From Hypomesus transpacificus (lineage: Eukaryota > Chordata > Actinopteri > Osmeriformes > Osmeridae), in assembly GCF_021917145.1 (NCBI RefSeq), contig NC_061077.1:11106623-11170622 (forward strand): a stretch of 64,000 nucleotides of DNA, given 5' to 3'. The translations under genes were made by a program, and so were the position numbers. The notes below the pieces were generated by a model. It was not told the origin of the DNA. It did not search any database and saw only the letters and a program-made list of their open reading frames with translations. This document shows, piece by piece, positions 51,108 through 63,471 of this stretch (position 1 is its first letter; each line of letters opens with the position of its first letter).

Positions 51108-53660
51108 CTATCGAAGCAGAGACCATTTGATCTGTTCTTTGGCAGACTGCAGCACCTGTGAATAAAAATATGTGATTGTGAGAAACAGACTAAAAACACA
51201 CTAAGCCAACACTGTATGAATTATTTAACACAATACAAAAAGGACAACAATGACATTTAAATCAAACGGCACACGTGCAAAAGAACAATGGCTAATTCAA
51301 GGATGTAAAGCGAGTCCAAATCTAGCCAAAGAAATTACGATATGGTTCGACAAAAGTTTTACAGACTACGAGATGAGTAATGCCAGTAAAGGGAAATATG
51401 CAGGAATTAATTCATCATCTTAATTTGTTGAACGAGAGGCCAACCATAACCATAAAGCATGAAGAAGGGGAACAGCAGTGAATCACCGCCACAGAAGGGA
51501 TGGCGGCAGCCTGTCACAGGCCTCTTAAATGAGAACATTAATCAGGGGGAGCGCACACCCTCGCACGCACACACAGTAACGGAATCACCGCCGGCTACTG
51601 ACGACTAATAATTGGTAATCATATGCAGTTGGTGATCATATTAGAGTTGCAGAGTGGTTTCCTGGTGGGCTCATCACTATGCTAGAAGCAAGGTGATATT
51701 AAAAAACAGTTTTCACACATTTCTCACGAGTAAAGACGTGGGGCATCCAATGCTGTACAATGCTGGTGTTTTTCCTACCTGTGTGACAGTCTGCTCTGTT
51801 AAAGGCACGTCATCGCCCTATAAAAGAGAAGACACAGACATGTTTAGATTCTAGAAAGAAAGAAAAAATCGTCAATAACTGGAAGTGAGGACAGGAGAGG
51901 AGCCTTTTACCCTCAGCGCCACACGGTGGACCACCTGCTGTGGGTCGCTTTCCAAGATCACCCTGCAGGGGGAGGCAGAGATACAAAGACTGATGACTAC
52001 TGTAAAATGTGACAGCAAGAGACCAGACTAAACCACAAATGACATATTCATATATATATATATATATAAACAAAAATTCTTCATAATTATTATTTTTTCT
52101 TCAAGCTCACCCCCCATCCACAATCTCATCCACTGCCAGGAAGAGACCTTCCATATTCTCCAGCAATGCTCTCCTCTCCACATTCTTCCTGCAAATGGAC
52201 AGAACAGACAGGATATGATTCACATACAACGTCCACATGTACTGAACACACACAACTTGATGCCCTATTATATTGAGCTCTCACCTCAGCATTTGGCTCA
52301 ATGAGTCAAACAAACAATTTAGAACGGCCATTAACATCAACTGGGAAAGTAAAAAAGAAATAACACAAAGTTCAGATTTGAGTTAAGCACAGCTGAAGAC
52401 AAAGTTTGGATTTGAGTGAAGCACAGCCGATGTGATGGGAATAAAGTTGGCAACATTTTGTGAGGAGATAGTTTACCTCGTTTTCATGGGAACTTCCAAT
52501 AACATAGAAGAAGAGGTCTATGTTGCTCTTGTAGACCACTGTGAGACCCTCAAGTAATGCTATCTCGCCTAAGGGCAATCAAAAACAACACAATGATGCA
52601 TAATTGCAGAGGCAGGGTTGACATCTGGTGATTCCTTATGTATGAGCGTCTTACTGTCAGTTCGATGTGTCTTGTTAAAGATGTTCTTCTCAAAGGCTTT
52701 CTGTTCTTTCACTGTGGGGTATGTCTCATCGTAATACTAAAGAGAATAAGAAATGCAGGTTAGAGTACCTTTAGATTACTGTAGTCTCGTACTAGCTATT
52801 TAGAATGTGCGTATTATGTGATTTAATATGGTCTAAACAAAGTATCTTGTCTTTGAATTCCTTCACACAAACACAGCTAGAAGAGCTAGCCAAGTTCACA
52901 TTTACATATAGTCATTTAGCAGACGCTCTTATCCAGAGCGATTTACAGTGAGTACAGGGACATTCCTCCCGAGGCAAGAAGGGTGAAGTGGGCTCAACGT
53001 CATTTGGCACGGCCGAAAATCGAACCAACAACCTTCTGATTAATAGCCCGACTGCCTAACCGCTCAGCCATCTGACCCCCAGTTCAGTACAGTTCAGTAG
53101 AGTTCAGTACAGTATACATCAAGGACTAAATCCAACTCATCATACCTTTGCATATAGTCTATCTCCATCATTGTCCAGAATGAGCACGGCTTTGACTGTG
53201 TACAATGAAGGCTCCTGTCGAAACAATGAAATACCATGCTGACACTTAAGAACCACTCAGTCTGATTTGTTTTGCTAGCTAGGTCAAGACGGTTAGCTAT
53301 GTGAAAGGAAACACGTTTAAACAGGTCAACAAGTTTGTCCAACCAATTTAATCTGACTGTTAGCTAACTGATGATGTTGGCAGATTAGCTGTGTCGACAA
53401 TAAAACGTATTTGTATCTACTACAAGTCAGTATCGCTAACACTAGCTAGCTAGCCAGCTAACGTTAGCTGGCTAGCTAGCACAACTTGTTGTTAGCAAGC
53501 TACTGTACAGTAGTAGCAAATTAATTTAGCTACAATTTCCGCAGTCAGGTCTCATCTTAATCTAGCCTGACTCTATATTTCAATAATACTATAAATACCT
53601 TGAAAAGTACAAATGTAGATATGCATATATCAGAATTATTACCAGTATTGGTGAATCCAT
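51108..53660 (-). CDS. copz1: Coatomer subunit zeta-1
   Basis: Small subunit of the COPI vesicle coat, which forms a dimer with gamma-COP at the Golgi; a longin-type fold of the adaptor sigma family. Nine coding exons on the minus strand: 53660-53643, 53214-53146, 52736-52655, 52568-52477, 52340-52285, 52188-52111, 51962-51911, 51817-51779 and 51155-51108. They sum to 534 bases, giving 177 residues, the same length as human COPZ1. It starts [20 protein letters not shown], contains [60 protein letters not shown] and [17 protein letters not shown], and ends [15 protein letters not shown]. The terminal sequence favours COPZ1 over COPZ2, which has an N-terminal extension. Intron 2 contains a SINE and intron 1 a 36-bp palindrome. 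Confidence 0.96.
52898..53080 (-). mobile_element. tRNA-derived SINE in copz1 intron 2
   Basis: Same SINE family as at 50073, in the opposite orientation. The L2-like tail is at 52898-52945 (CATTTAGCAGACGCTCTTAT in plus view), the B-box region near 53025 and the A-box region near 53060 (CCTAACCGCTCAGCCATCTG). AGTTCA on both sides (52893-52898 and 53081-53086) is a likely target duplication. It is in the same orientation as the host gene. Confidence 0.9.
53445..53480. repeat. 36-bp perfect palindrome in copz1 intron 1
   Basis: Two 18-base arms around AACGTT, built of GCTAGC and GCTAACGTTAGC units, match perfectly without a spacer. It can form a cruciform or hairpin. Confidence 0.95.
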
Positions 53661-56600
53661 CGTCTTCCTTGTCACGTACAGCTAGCTACCCTGTTTAGCT
53701 AAAGACTACAATTCAATAAATGCTAGTTGAGCTAGGTAGCTAGCTGGATGATGACGTCAGTCACTGACTGTCATCGACCAGCTCACATCCTCTGCCAGGG
53801 TTCGGGGGGCACACACAGGCTTCAATTGGAAGTTAAGTTAAAGTTTCGTAATTGGTTTTGAGTTATCGTCATTATGTGCATATTGATATAGATGGTAATT
53901 CAATAATTTGTGTATGTGCATAAGGAGACTATAAAGCAAATAAATCAAGGTTATTATAACCGTTGTAACCTCTGCCAGTTGAGTTGATTGTGCGGCTTGT
54001 CTTTACTGTCACTGTCCTCTCCTCCAACCAATCTCCACCACATCTTCTGGGAAGCATCAATCTACAAGCTGAGGCCAATGGGGATTTCCCTTCGCTATCC
54101 AACTCCATATAAATAACCAGAATAAATCTTATTATTATACCATATTATTTTGGTGAACATTTATCATAATTAAAATCAAAAAAGAGTAGGCCTACATAAA
54201 GGGTCTGTGTTGATAGACATATAGCGAATTTGTCTATGGGACATGGAAGCTACAGGCCAATGATTTAAACTGTAAGCAACAGAAATGTGGGTAACCATCA
54301 CATTTTGCAATGTGGCAGTGTATGCGCACAATGTAGTCTAACCACTATGATGTTGTAATTACCCTTGAAGTCAAAGGAAACTATCTTAGCTGTTGTAGAC
54401 CTAGTGGGGAAAAGCATGTTTCTCAATGGCCAATAGCTTGTATTTCATTTTTAGACTGTAGGACTACTAGATTTAACATAATTTAAAATCTTGAAATCAA
54501 TCACAACTCAAAATGTTCATTCAGCCTCCTCATAAAGTAGGCTAGCATACCTTAGTGTTGTCACATTGAAGCGGTGTATTATTTCACTCAACCTTGACTT
54601 ACTGAACTTTCATATATTCAGAAGATCATGAATAGATAAATGTATATAATCAAATAGTGATCAGACATGAGAGAATAATAACAATATGAATCAATAAAAA
54701 ACAGTTATGTTCAAATTGAGGAAAATAATGAGAAAGTATGCTGTATGTCCTGTAGGTGTGTACAAGTTGCATAAGCACATATGGATCTTGGGGTTGGTGG
54801 GGGAAGTGATCTCGGGGTGGAGAGGCAGAGGGAAGGGAGGATGCTGGGTGGCGGAAGCACTGCGGAGGTCTGATAAAAGCAGCTGTGGGTGCTTATGCAG
54901 GGACCTGCTAACTGTTGTGGTTACTGGCAGGAGCTGGGGAGTGGAGAGAAACCCATGCTATCACAATGTCCTTCCATCCTCCCTGTCTTGCATCACTGTA
55001 CACTGCTGCGCACACAAACACACACACACTCTCTCGGCTTAAGAGCAGGCTTTACCCATTCATGTAGGTAGACACCACAAATGTACAGTACCGGTCAAAA
55101 GTTTGGACAATAGACAATGATTTAATGGATTGCTGAATGTCTGTAGTGTTTTAATATAACGCACACATGGGACACTATTCACACTTTGTCCTCCCACGCT
55201 ATGAAACTGCTTGCCTCTTCCCAGCAACGCCAAAAACATTCCCTTCTAGAGACCACAATCAAGGCAAAAAATACTCTCTTTAGTGGTCAGAGATATACAG
55301 CCCTTCTTAAGGAGTGTGTTTTAAGATGGTTGTTCTAGCATGACCTCAAATTTCCCATCTTTGACGAATAAACGGTGATCACAATCAACTGCCATGTGAG
55401 AGAAGGAGAGGAACAACCAAACATATCAATTACAAGGGGAAAAAAACATGTTGTCACCTGACTCATATTATAACTGATCTGAACACAGGTGTTGTAGCCC
55501 AGCGTGTTCTTATGGTCAACACAGCACGTGAGGTGGGTAGGTCAGATCTTCTTGTTTAAGTCTCCATATGGCACAGAAGGACTTTTAATCCAAACTCAAA
55601 GGGTTGGTTACCAGACCATGAAGTCACCAGCTACGACAGCTATACCGTTGTTGACAGTGGCAGTCTAACAATAGCAGAGGGTCATGTGCAGAGATGTTGC
55701 TAACATGAGGCTGAGCGAGAGCGTTTCTCTGAGGAAACACTTTAAAAGTCTGAAGGAAGCATGTAAGAGACCAAATAACATTAAGCACGCATGTCTAGAA
55801 AGTGAGTGCTCAGCTGGGAACCTCGACCCTGTTGCAAACCGCTGTGGTCGCTGTAATCACAGCCCAGCTTGTTGGCCTGCAGCTCCAGTGGTTGGGTAAG
55901 GGGGCTGGGTGCTAGGAACTTGGGAGCATTGGGAAGTCCCTTCTTTTATGATTCCTGGTAGACATCCACCTCCGTCAGCCACCTACATTTTCCATGTTAG
56001 AACAATGACATGAAAACCATGAACTGTGGCGTGGAGGGCGACGATGTCTGATGACCACTTCCTGGGTTGTCCTCTGATAGGAGCAGCATAGTATTAGATT
56101 GACGCATGTTTCATTTAATGTTCTTAGCACGTCCTTGTTTGTCACCAGACATTTGAGAAACATATTTAGATATATAGATCTGAAATGCTGCACGTAAAAG
56201 TAATCTGAAATAAATCCTTCAAACAACTTAAAGAATTGCCTTTACCTCCAAATTACAATAAAGATTATCTAACGTCTTCACTATGGTTTGTCTCTACCAC
56301 TGTAAAAAAAGATACAACTAACAAATCCTAACAAATATGGCATACATAGAGGTAACAATGTGAGATGTCTTTATGTAATTTACCCTTCTTAAATGCAGAG
56401 AGGAAGGGGGATTTTGTGGTTCAGGATTGTAATGGTCACTTGCTATGTAAGACACGCTCCCCTCCATTCTCCCCCCTGCTCCTCTCTCTCCCTTGGTGGT
56501 TGCTCTGCCAGATATAGGAACAATGTGGCCTTTCTTACCTGCTGGAGGTGTACATTCCATCCCTCACTAAACCAAGTCTTCATCCAGACTCCAGCCCACC

Positions 56601-58600
56601 CCCGCCTGCACAGGGCCCTCACAGCAATGCCAGCTTCAGCTCCAGGTGCTCCCAGTCACACTCTTCATATGTGTACTAGTCAGCACAATTAGTAGAGGCA
56701 CAGAACTTAAGGTTGTGTGTTTTAGGTGGTGGGGTCTTTTGGCTGGCTTTGATCAATAATGATTTGGGCATGTTGCCTGAATGCTGATTTAAAATGGTCA
56801 AAGTATTACTTTTTTTAAACATTTGTAAACATGTGTGAACACTAGCCGGGATATATTCTGGGGTTTGCCAGACCACTGGCTTGTGGTTTGCATGTGGAAA
56901 AAAGGGGAAATTTTGGGGTTGGGATACGAGAGGGCAAAAAAAGTGTGGTGTTGTGTGGGTGCTTTACAGGAACGCTGCTCTCATCACAGACCCATCCCAT
57001 TTATGCCGGTGACTGACTGTGCAGCGGGGCAGAGAGTGACAGACACAGAGAGAGATCGAGAGAGAGAGTGAAAGCACATGCAGTCTTTTAGATGGTTGGT
57101 TTTAAAAAGTGTACTGTCCAGACCAAAGAGATTGAAGACTTCTGTTAGTCTGTTAGCTCCATCAGTACAAGGATTATGTTCCACATCTGAGGACTTTTTA
57201 GTCTCCGAACACCTGTTGAAGAAACAGAGAAATGTTCCTCAGGTATGTTTCTTCAAGCCCTGCATTGCCTACACAGCTTTCCATAAGCTGCTTTTTTCTT
57301 TGCGAAATCATGCTAAAACATTGCTTCTTTCAGATCTTGAATATATAAAAGTTTTTCTGGACATGATATATTGTAAATTAGTTTAACCATTATATTGTCA
57401 AACTTTGTTTCTTTAGAAAGACACATATAATGTGTCTTTATAATGTGTTGAAGTCAAAGTATATTGAATAGTTTTAAAACAGTTTGTTGTCCTCAAGGTT
57501 TCCATTATCAATCCATGCTACACAAATTGACCCCTGCAATGACAAAAAGGTTATCTAATAAATAAGACGCCAACTTCTACTGTCCCATAATCTTAAGTGA
57601 TTTTGAAAAATGCCAGTTCATGGATTACTTGTACATGGTACATTTGGAACTTGTACACTTCACCACCCAGTCGTTCATTGACAATATTCTTAATGCTTGG
57701 CCTACAACATTTATCACGTTAAAAGAAGGCAAACTTACAACCCAATGACATGGTTTACCATTACACATCCATGTCTCCTTGTGTATGACAGGAAACAGCT
57801 TTATCATAACAGTGGTGAGGGCAGGATATGAAGGGATGTCACAACAAGCCAATGTTGGTTACAATAGGCAAGGAAACCGGTTCATGATACATAATATCAT
57901 ATGATAAATATGAACTGAATTGATAGGATAAATAACACCCCAGGGTCATGGATCATATGTCAACAATTATTGTTTTGGAATGGTTGTGATTGCATTAATG
58001 ATACTCCTTCCCGTAAGCAAATGAATGCTTGACATTAAACAGCTGAAACCCCTGGTCATAATATCATGTTTAGATTACTGTAATACTGAAAGTATACGCA
58101 TCATATGGGAATATTGGCCTTTACAATACACCAAGGGATTCAGGTGTCAAAGGTACCTCCAGGACATCCACATGACTACATGTGTGTTGATACATGTACA
58201 TGTGTGTTGAACACAAACACACAGTACTTCCAGGACTGTAGCCAGGACGTTCACTTGCAGAGGAGGAGGGGGGGCTGCTGTCTTCCAGCAGATTGTCTTA
58301 TCAGGCCCTGGCATGGTGGCTCCCAGCCTAGCTGATAGGAGGAATTAACCAGACCAACGGCACGGCGGGCTTCAAATGTACCAAGAGTCCATCTATGAAA
58401 ATCCCCCAAACAACTCATTCACTGTCAGCGGGCTGGCACTTTGGAGGGTGATGAAGCAGAATCTAGCCTCTGTAGTAGTTATGTTTATAGTATAGGTATA
58501 GTCAAATATGATTGTTCTTTCCTGGATGTTTTCAAGTGGTTGACATATTGTTACTGAAAGTAAGGGTATGTCATGTGCTTTGAATTGCTGATATCTCTAT
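53661..58600. other. Intergenic between copz1 and nfe2, no gene seen
   Basis: The copz1 promoter must lie just beyond 53660. The rest is AT-rich non-coding DNA with a Tc1/mariner-like end at 55084 and no supported exon. The nfe2 promoter is probably somewhere in the right part. Confidence 0.5.
55084..55115. mobile_element. Tc1/mariner-like terminal fragment
   Basis: TACAGTACCGGTCAAAAGTT followed by TGGACAATAG resembles the terminal repeat of a Tc1/mariner-derived element common in fish, which starts TACAGTACCAGTCAAAAGTT. No opposite end or transposase was found, so it is a fragment. Confidence 0.6.
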
Positions 58601-58613
58601 CTCTCATCCCCAG

Positions 58614-58690
58614 GAGGGTTCACTGCAACGAGAGTCTGTCCTGAATGTGTTCGACAGCCAACTATCTGCTCCCTTTGAGGAGAAACTGTG
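58614..58690 (+). other. Candidate upstream exon of nfe2
   Basis: A good acceptor (polypyrimidine then CCCCAG) at 58613 and a donor ACT|GTGAGG near 58690 bound about 77 bases on the same strand as nfe2 and about 320 bases upstream of its first coding exon. Read in phase 0 it ends in a stop at the donor, so a 5' UTR exon is the simplest reading. It could also be the last exon of an unrecognised gene. Confidence 0.4.
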
Positions 58691-59010
58691 AGGTCGGTCT
58701 ACACCACATATGGAGAAATATACGAACACTACGAACACTACTAACACTGTAATGGCAGATATTGTACAGTCTAACACTGATGTAATACATAATTTTTTTA
58801 TTGAAAGCAAATTCTAGATCTAGGTTTAATCTCCTTGAAAGCACCTCTGCTGATTGTATCTAATTCTTTCTGTATGTGAAACAATGTAATGGCATCTTTG
58901 TATATGTACTTACAACCTGCCCAAACAAATCCCAAAGGTGACCAGTCCAGCCCTGTCTCCTCCGTCATCAGGTACTGGCTGCCCCGGGGAGGCTGTGCGG
59001 GGGAACGTCG

Positions 59011-61212
59011 ATGCTAACCAGCGCCCCTGGAGCCAGATCACATGGAGGCCCCCAGGACACAGACATGGACTTGGCCTGGCAGGAACTGATGGCCATCACA
59101 GAGCTGCAGGTGAGCATAGTGACTCCAGTGTCTCTACAACACTGATTTGACAGGATCCAGGATAACATTTGCTGAAAATGTTCATACATCATTTATGAAT
59201 CATAATGGTCACCTCAATTTGTTGACATCCACTGGAAAACCTCACCTCACATACAAAACACCAACGCACAAACCAGAACAGATCTTGACGTTTTGAACCT
59301 AAGAAGTCCCTAGTCCATGAACATAGAACCCAATAGACACAGCTCAAACTCAGTGCATACCTTCCTGAGCCTATCCCGCACCAAGACCCCTCCAGACCAA
59401 CACACACTCAGGTGAGGCTGATAACAATGGGCCAATTGAGTGATGGCAGGATAAAGACACAGGGAGAAAGAGGGCCAAATGCTGTATGTTGCGAGCAGTC
59501 CCCTGCACGGCACAATGACCATCTGTTTCCACATGAAACCTGATCGCAACTAGAGGGACCTTCAGAAGCTATGGGTGGCACAGCAATGTGTGTGTGTGTG
59601 TGTGTGGAGGAGGGGGGGGTATAATCCACTTTGCAATGTCATGTCTTGATGTGATGCATTATAGTGATATAGATGTGATATCAGCACAGCATACCAATGC
59701 TCCTCAATATGCCACGAGTCTATAGCGCTGCTATATTATTATTATAACTAAAGCGACTGTTAAGCCTCACGCAGAATTGATTACTGATTGATTATTTCAT
59801 TATAGCAGGCCCTTTTTTATGACTGCACCTGCCATTCCAAATCCAAGATTGAATTACATCTTTCAAATAAAATAGTACTGTGTCTTACTTTCCTGTTGCA
59901 GGAGTTCCAGATTCCTGGTGAGGGTCCTTATGAGGCCGTCCAGTACCACCCAATGGAGACAATAGTGCCTCTGGGATCGTTTGAGGTTGGTCAGACGCCC
60001 CAGCCCCTCTCCTCTGGCTGTGACCTCAACTCTGTGGCCACCGCTTTCCATGGATCCTACTCTGATGTGATGCCAGCCTGCCAGCGTCTAGGCACCGATG
60101 CTGGGACACAGTACGTGCATTCAGGTTCTCAGCTCAACGCCAGGCTACTGCCCGATCCTTCGAATCTCCTGCAGCCTCCACTGACCATGTGCCTGCTGGA
60201 CCATGTGAACCTGCCATGTGTTGGCGAATCGCATGGGAAAGACAGTGCTGGCCTCACACAGGGTATTAGTTGCCAGATGCCTGGGAGTCTTCTACATGAA
60301 CAGACTGAACATACACAGGCAGGTGATGATCTGGAATCAGACTCTGGTCTTTCCCTGGGCTCCAGTCCTCCTTTGGCTTCTCCAGAAAACGCCATGACTG
60401 GTGTAGCTGCATACCAGGGCACAAACATTGCCCTAAACTTCAATGATGGGGAGATGGAAGGTATGGGTGAGGGGAGTGGGAGAGGAGGCGTTTTGTACCC
60501 AATCGACTATCAGCACCCTAATGAGTCTTACCATTACCATGGAGCCCTGTCTTCATTCTTCTCCTCACAGCCAGGTTCAACCCCCCCCCACACACACCTT
60601 CACCTACAGCCCTGTGGGCCTCCGAAACAGCAGCAAACTCTCTCTAGTGCCCTATCTGACTTGTATTCAAACACATCTGGTGTCGCCAGCAGAGGGGGCT
60701 CCTGCCAGGCTCTGTATGTGAAGCCCAGGAGGAACTCTGTTTCCACAGCTGCTGTTCACCTAAGCAGAGATGAGCGTCGCGCTCTGGCCTTGAAGATCCC
60801 TTTCCCTCTGGAGAAGATCATCAATCTACCGGTGGACGACTTTAATGAACTCCTTACACAATACACCCTGGCAGACTCTCAAATGGCACTGGTCCGTGAC
60901 ATCAGACGGCGTGGAAAGAACAAAGTGGCAGCTCAGAACTGCAGGAAGAGGAAGCTGGAGAACATTGTCCAGCTGGAGGGGGAGCTGGGCCAGCTCCAGG
61001 CCCAGAGAGACCACCTGGCACGGGAGAGACTGGAGTTCCAGAGGAGCCTGTCCATGGTGCGATGCCGGCTCACAGACTTGTACACTGAGGTTTTCGCTCA
61101 GCTGAGAGACGAGGATGGACACCCATACTCTATTGAAGACTACACTTTACAGCAGAGCCCCGATGGCAATATATATCTGGTGCTGCGCAACTCAATACTG
61201 GATGGAGAATGA
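59011..61212 (+). CDS. nfe2: Nuclear factor erythroid 2, p45 subunit (CNC-bZIP)
   Basis: CNC-family bZIP factor; with small Maf proteins it binds NF-E2/MARE sites and drives megakaryocyte and erythroid genes. Two coding exons: to 59109 and 59902-61212. The first ends MDLAWQELMAITELQ, matching the conserved MELTWQEIMSITELQ of mammalian p45. An in-frame ATG at 59011 gives 469 residues; the ATG at 59065 has better context and gives 451. In the second exon: DSGLSLGSSPPLASPE; the CNC domain (ALKIPFPLEKIINLPVDDF, NELLTQYTLADSQMALV); the basic region RRRGKNKVAAQNCRKRKLEN; a leucine zipper from IVQLEGELGQLQAQRDHL; and a tail ending VLRNSILDGE. The position beside copz1 and hnrnpa1 fits. A poly-A signal is at 61285. 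Confidence 0.96.
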
Positions 61213-61284
61213 TTCACGTTGCTTTTTTCTCACTGATTTCTCATTGTCATTACTTTGCCATGACAGTATAACGGACCTGTCTGA

Positions 61285-61290
61285 AATAAA
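61285..61290 (+). terminator. Poly-A signal of nfe2
   Basis: AATAAA only 73 bases after the nfe2 stop, giving a very short 3' UTR. Confidence 0.75.
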
Positions 61291-61838
61291 TTTAAATGTT
61301 CAAAACTAGACTTGGGAATGGCAGTTACAGAAATTGTTTTAACTGTTTAGTATCTACATTCAGTATGCATTTGAAATACCGCATTGGTGCCCAATTTTAC
61401 GTTTACATCTGTAAATATGTACAATATGTAGCTAAATAAATAGCTACTCCACAATTCATCTAGCCTGGGAACCAGACCAAGTTGCAAACTCACATTTATT
61501 TGCTCTGGCCATCCTCCCATTCAAACAGATTTACCTACGGCATGGAAAGTAGCGGGCACCAGTATTTCTAATATGGAGCAGGTCTGATGGTCTTTGTTGC
61601 ATCTATCCAGTTGCAACCAGACATTTTGAAAACAACCCTTTTTATATTATAAATGTAATGATATTATACCTTATTAAATTGTCATAGGGGCGAACAGTGT
61701 GCTTGGTGATGCAATCAGGTTCAAGACTATGTATTTGCAACATTGTCTAGCAATACCAGGCTACAATTTCAGCGTTCTTTTTATACAGTTTCCTTTGCAG
61801 TAATAAAACAGTTATAAGACATTTCGTATACAAAATAA

Positions 61839-61844
61839 TTTATT
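61839..61844 (-). terminator. Candidate distal poly-A signal of hnrnpa1
   Basis: AATAAA on the minus strand, at the end of a possible terminal exon starting at 61915. Confidence 0.5.
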
Positions 61845-61914
61845 GATAAAAAAAGTTTAAAATGTATGCACAGCAGACAAATATAAAAATTGTGTAACAT
61901 CTCCCCTCGCTCAC

Positions 61915-62361
61915 CCTGCAAAAGAAAACACATTTCAGAAAAATGTCTTGTGACTTACACTTACTGAAAGATGACTTGCTGAAAGACTACAAACTTCACA
62001 GGTTATACCTCATTTAACGGTCACAGGGGCGAACACAATGTGCTTGGTTGTGCACTCCACAGGTCAGACATCTGGCTCCTGAAAGGCAGAAAGGAAGACG
62101 TAAGAACGACAGAACTTCATGAAAAGCGACGTCAGAAAGATAAGACAGGAGTTGTGTTTACACCAGCATGCATTACACATTTAAACGTTATGAAAATGTT
62201 CAGGCCCATTCTTTTTTTTTTTTTTACATAGTGGGGCATTGGTGTCAAAATCTGACATGGTCATTACGACTGCTACTCATGACTAAACAAGTGCTTACTC
62301 TACCAACTACAGAACATGATATTTAACAGAACTAACAGTAGGTGAAAATTCTGGTCTTACC
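61915..62361 (-). other. Candidate spliced 3' exons of hnrnpa1
   Basis: Minus-strand splice signals downstream of the hnrnpa1 stop: donor CTGTAG|GTAAGA at 62361; acceptor CCTTTCAG|GAGCC at 62078; donor ATGAG|GTATAA at 62009; acceptor TTTTGCAG|GGTGAG at 61915, then a poly-A signal at 61844. This gives a 70-base internal exon and a terminal exon. No long frame is present. It could instead belong to a separate non-coding transcript. Confidence 0.45.
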
Positions 62362-62934
62362 TACAGAGAGCATTTTAGCCCTTTGGTAGCTGCTGCTTGC
62401 TAGTCTCACATGCCTTCTGTACTCACTCTCCCCTGCTTGTCTGCTCCTGGATGTGGACTTTGCTACGTCTCTCCCTCAGCTGGCTTCCATGGCTAGCCTC
62501 AAGACTTTGCATGTAAGCTAGCCTCCTCCGGATGAGCTTGCCCAAACCACTCAGGTGTGCTTCAGTGTCAGTGCTGGGACTCACTGACGAACACTACCTC
62601 TCCAGTGTGAGACCAGACATCAGGAGTACTCCCATGCTATGGAACCACTCACTGTTCTCCCCCACTCACTTGACTTCTCTGGGAAGCTCGAAAAATCATT
62701 TTCTGTAGTCTAGCGTTGGTCCGATGATTTTACTACACAGTTCTAGCCAGATGGAAGTCTTCCATTTATCACATTGCTTCTCTTCATACCAAGAACAGAT
62801 GGTTCTGACTTAACAATTGACATCCCTCAATAACGAGAGCATTTGTACAACACCTCCAGAGCACCCTCCCGCTCCCAAACCCCTAAAAGATGCTAACACG
62901 ACTGAACAGTGTTTTTAAAAAAACTGAAAGGTGG

Positions 62935-62940
62935 TTTATT
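62935..62940 (-). terminator. Candidate proximal poly-A signal of hnrnpa1
   Basis: AATAAA on the minus strand, about 530 bases after the stop at 63472. Confidence 0.5.
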
Positions 62941-63471
62941 TCATCTTGATTGGGTTGCAGTTACACAAAAATAAAAACCATACGCAAAGGAAAGAAATCG
63001 ACATAAAACCTCATGGAATGCTTGCTTTCCAGAAACATAAAAATATAAAATCCCGGGTGACAACATTTTTTTTACGAATCCCCCGCCATGATTCTCTATT
63101 GTACATCTCTTCTTTGTAGCAGCTGTAACCTGCCACAACTGTTTGGCTGAGCAGATCTATGGGGTAAACCTGCAGCTGCCCTGTCACTTCTCTCGCTCTC
63201 CTCTCCTAAGTACTCAGTCCTGTTGAACAATACGGAACAACATAGTTACAACTGTGAACTGACTTTTTGGAATGTGACCTACATTTAAATCCAGAGTGAG
63301 CATTCTTTTTAAATGATAAAGTATCACTCGGGTCGATATCAAATCTACATGACTTGCATAACAAGTGTGGTGTGCCCTGCTGGTAGGCTTACACTGGTAT
63401 CTACTCAAGACCACACTGGGTTTACATTGAGCTCACACTTAATGTTTTGGTGCTCACCATTCTCCCATTAT

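Noticed and set aside
62009-62373. Small Cys-rich protein (about 24 residues, with CLTCGVH and HCVRPC) from the candidate minus-strand exons
   Set aside because: The frame is joined only by an assumed splice, starts at an arbitrary ATG and is very short. The 3' UTR reading is more likely.
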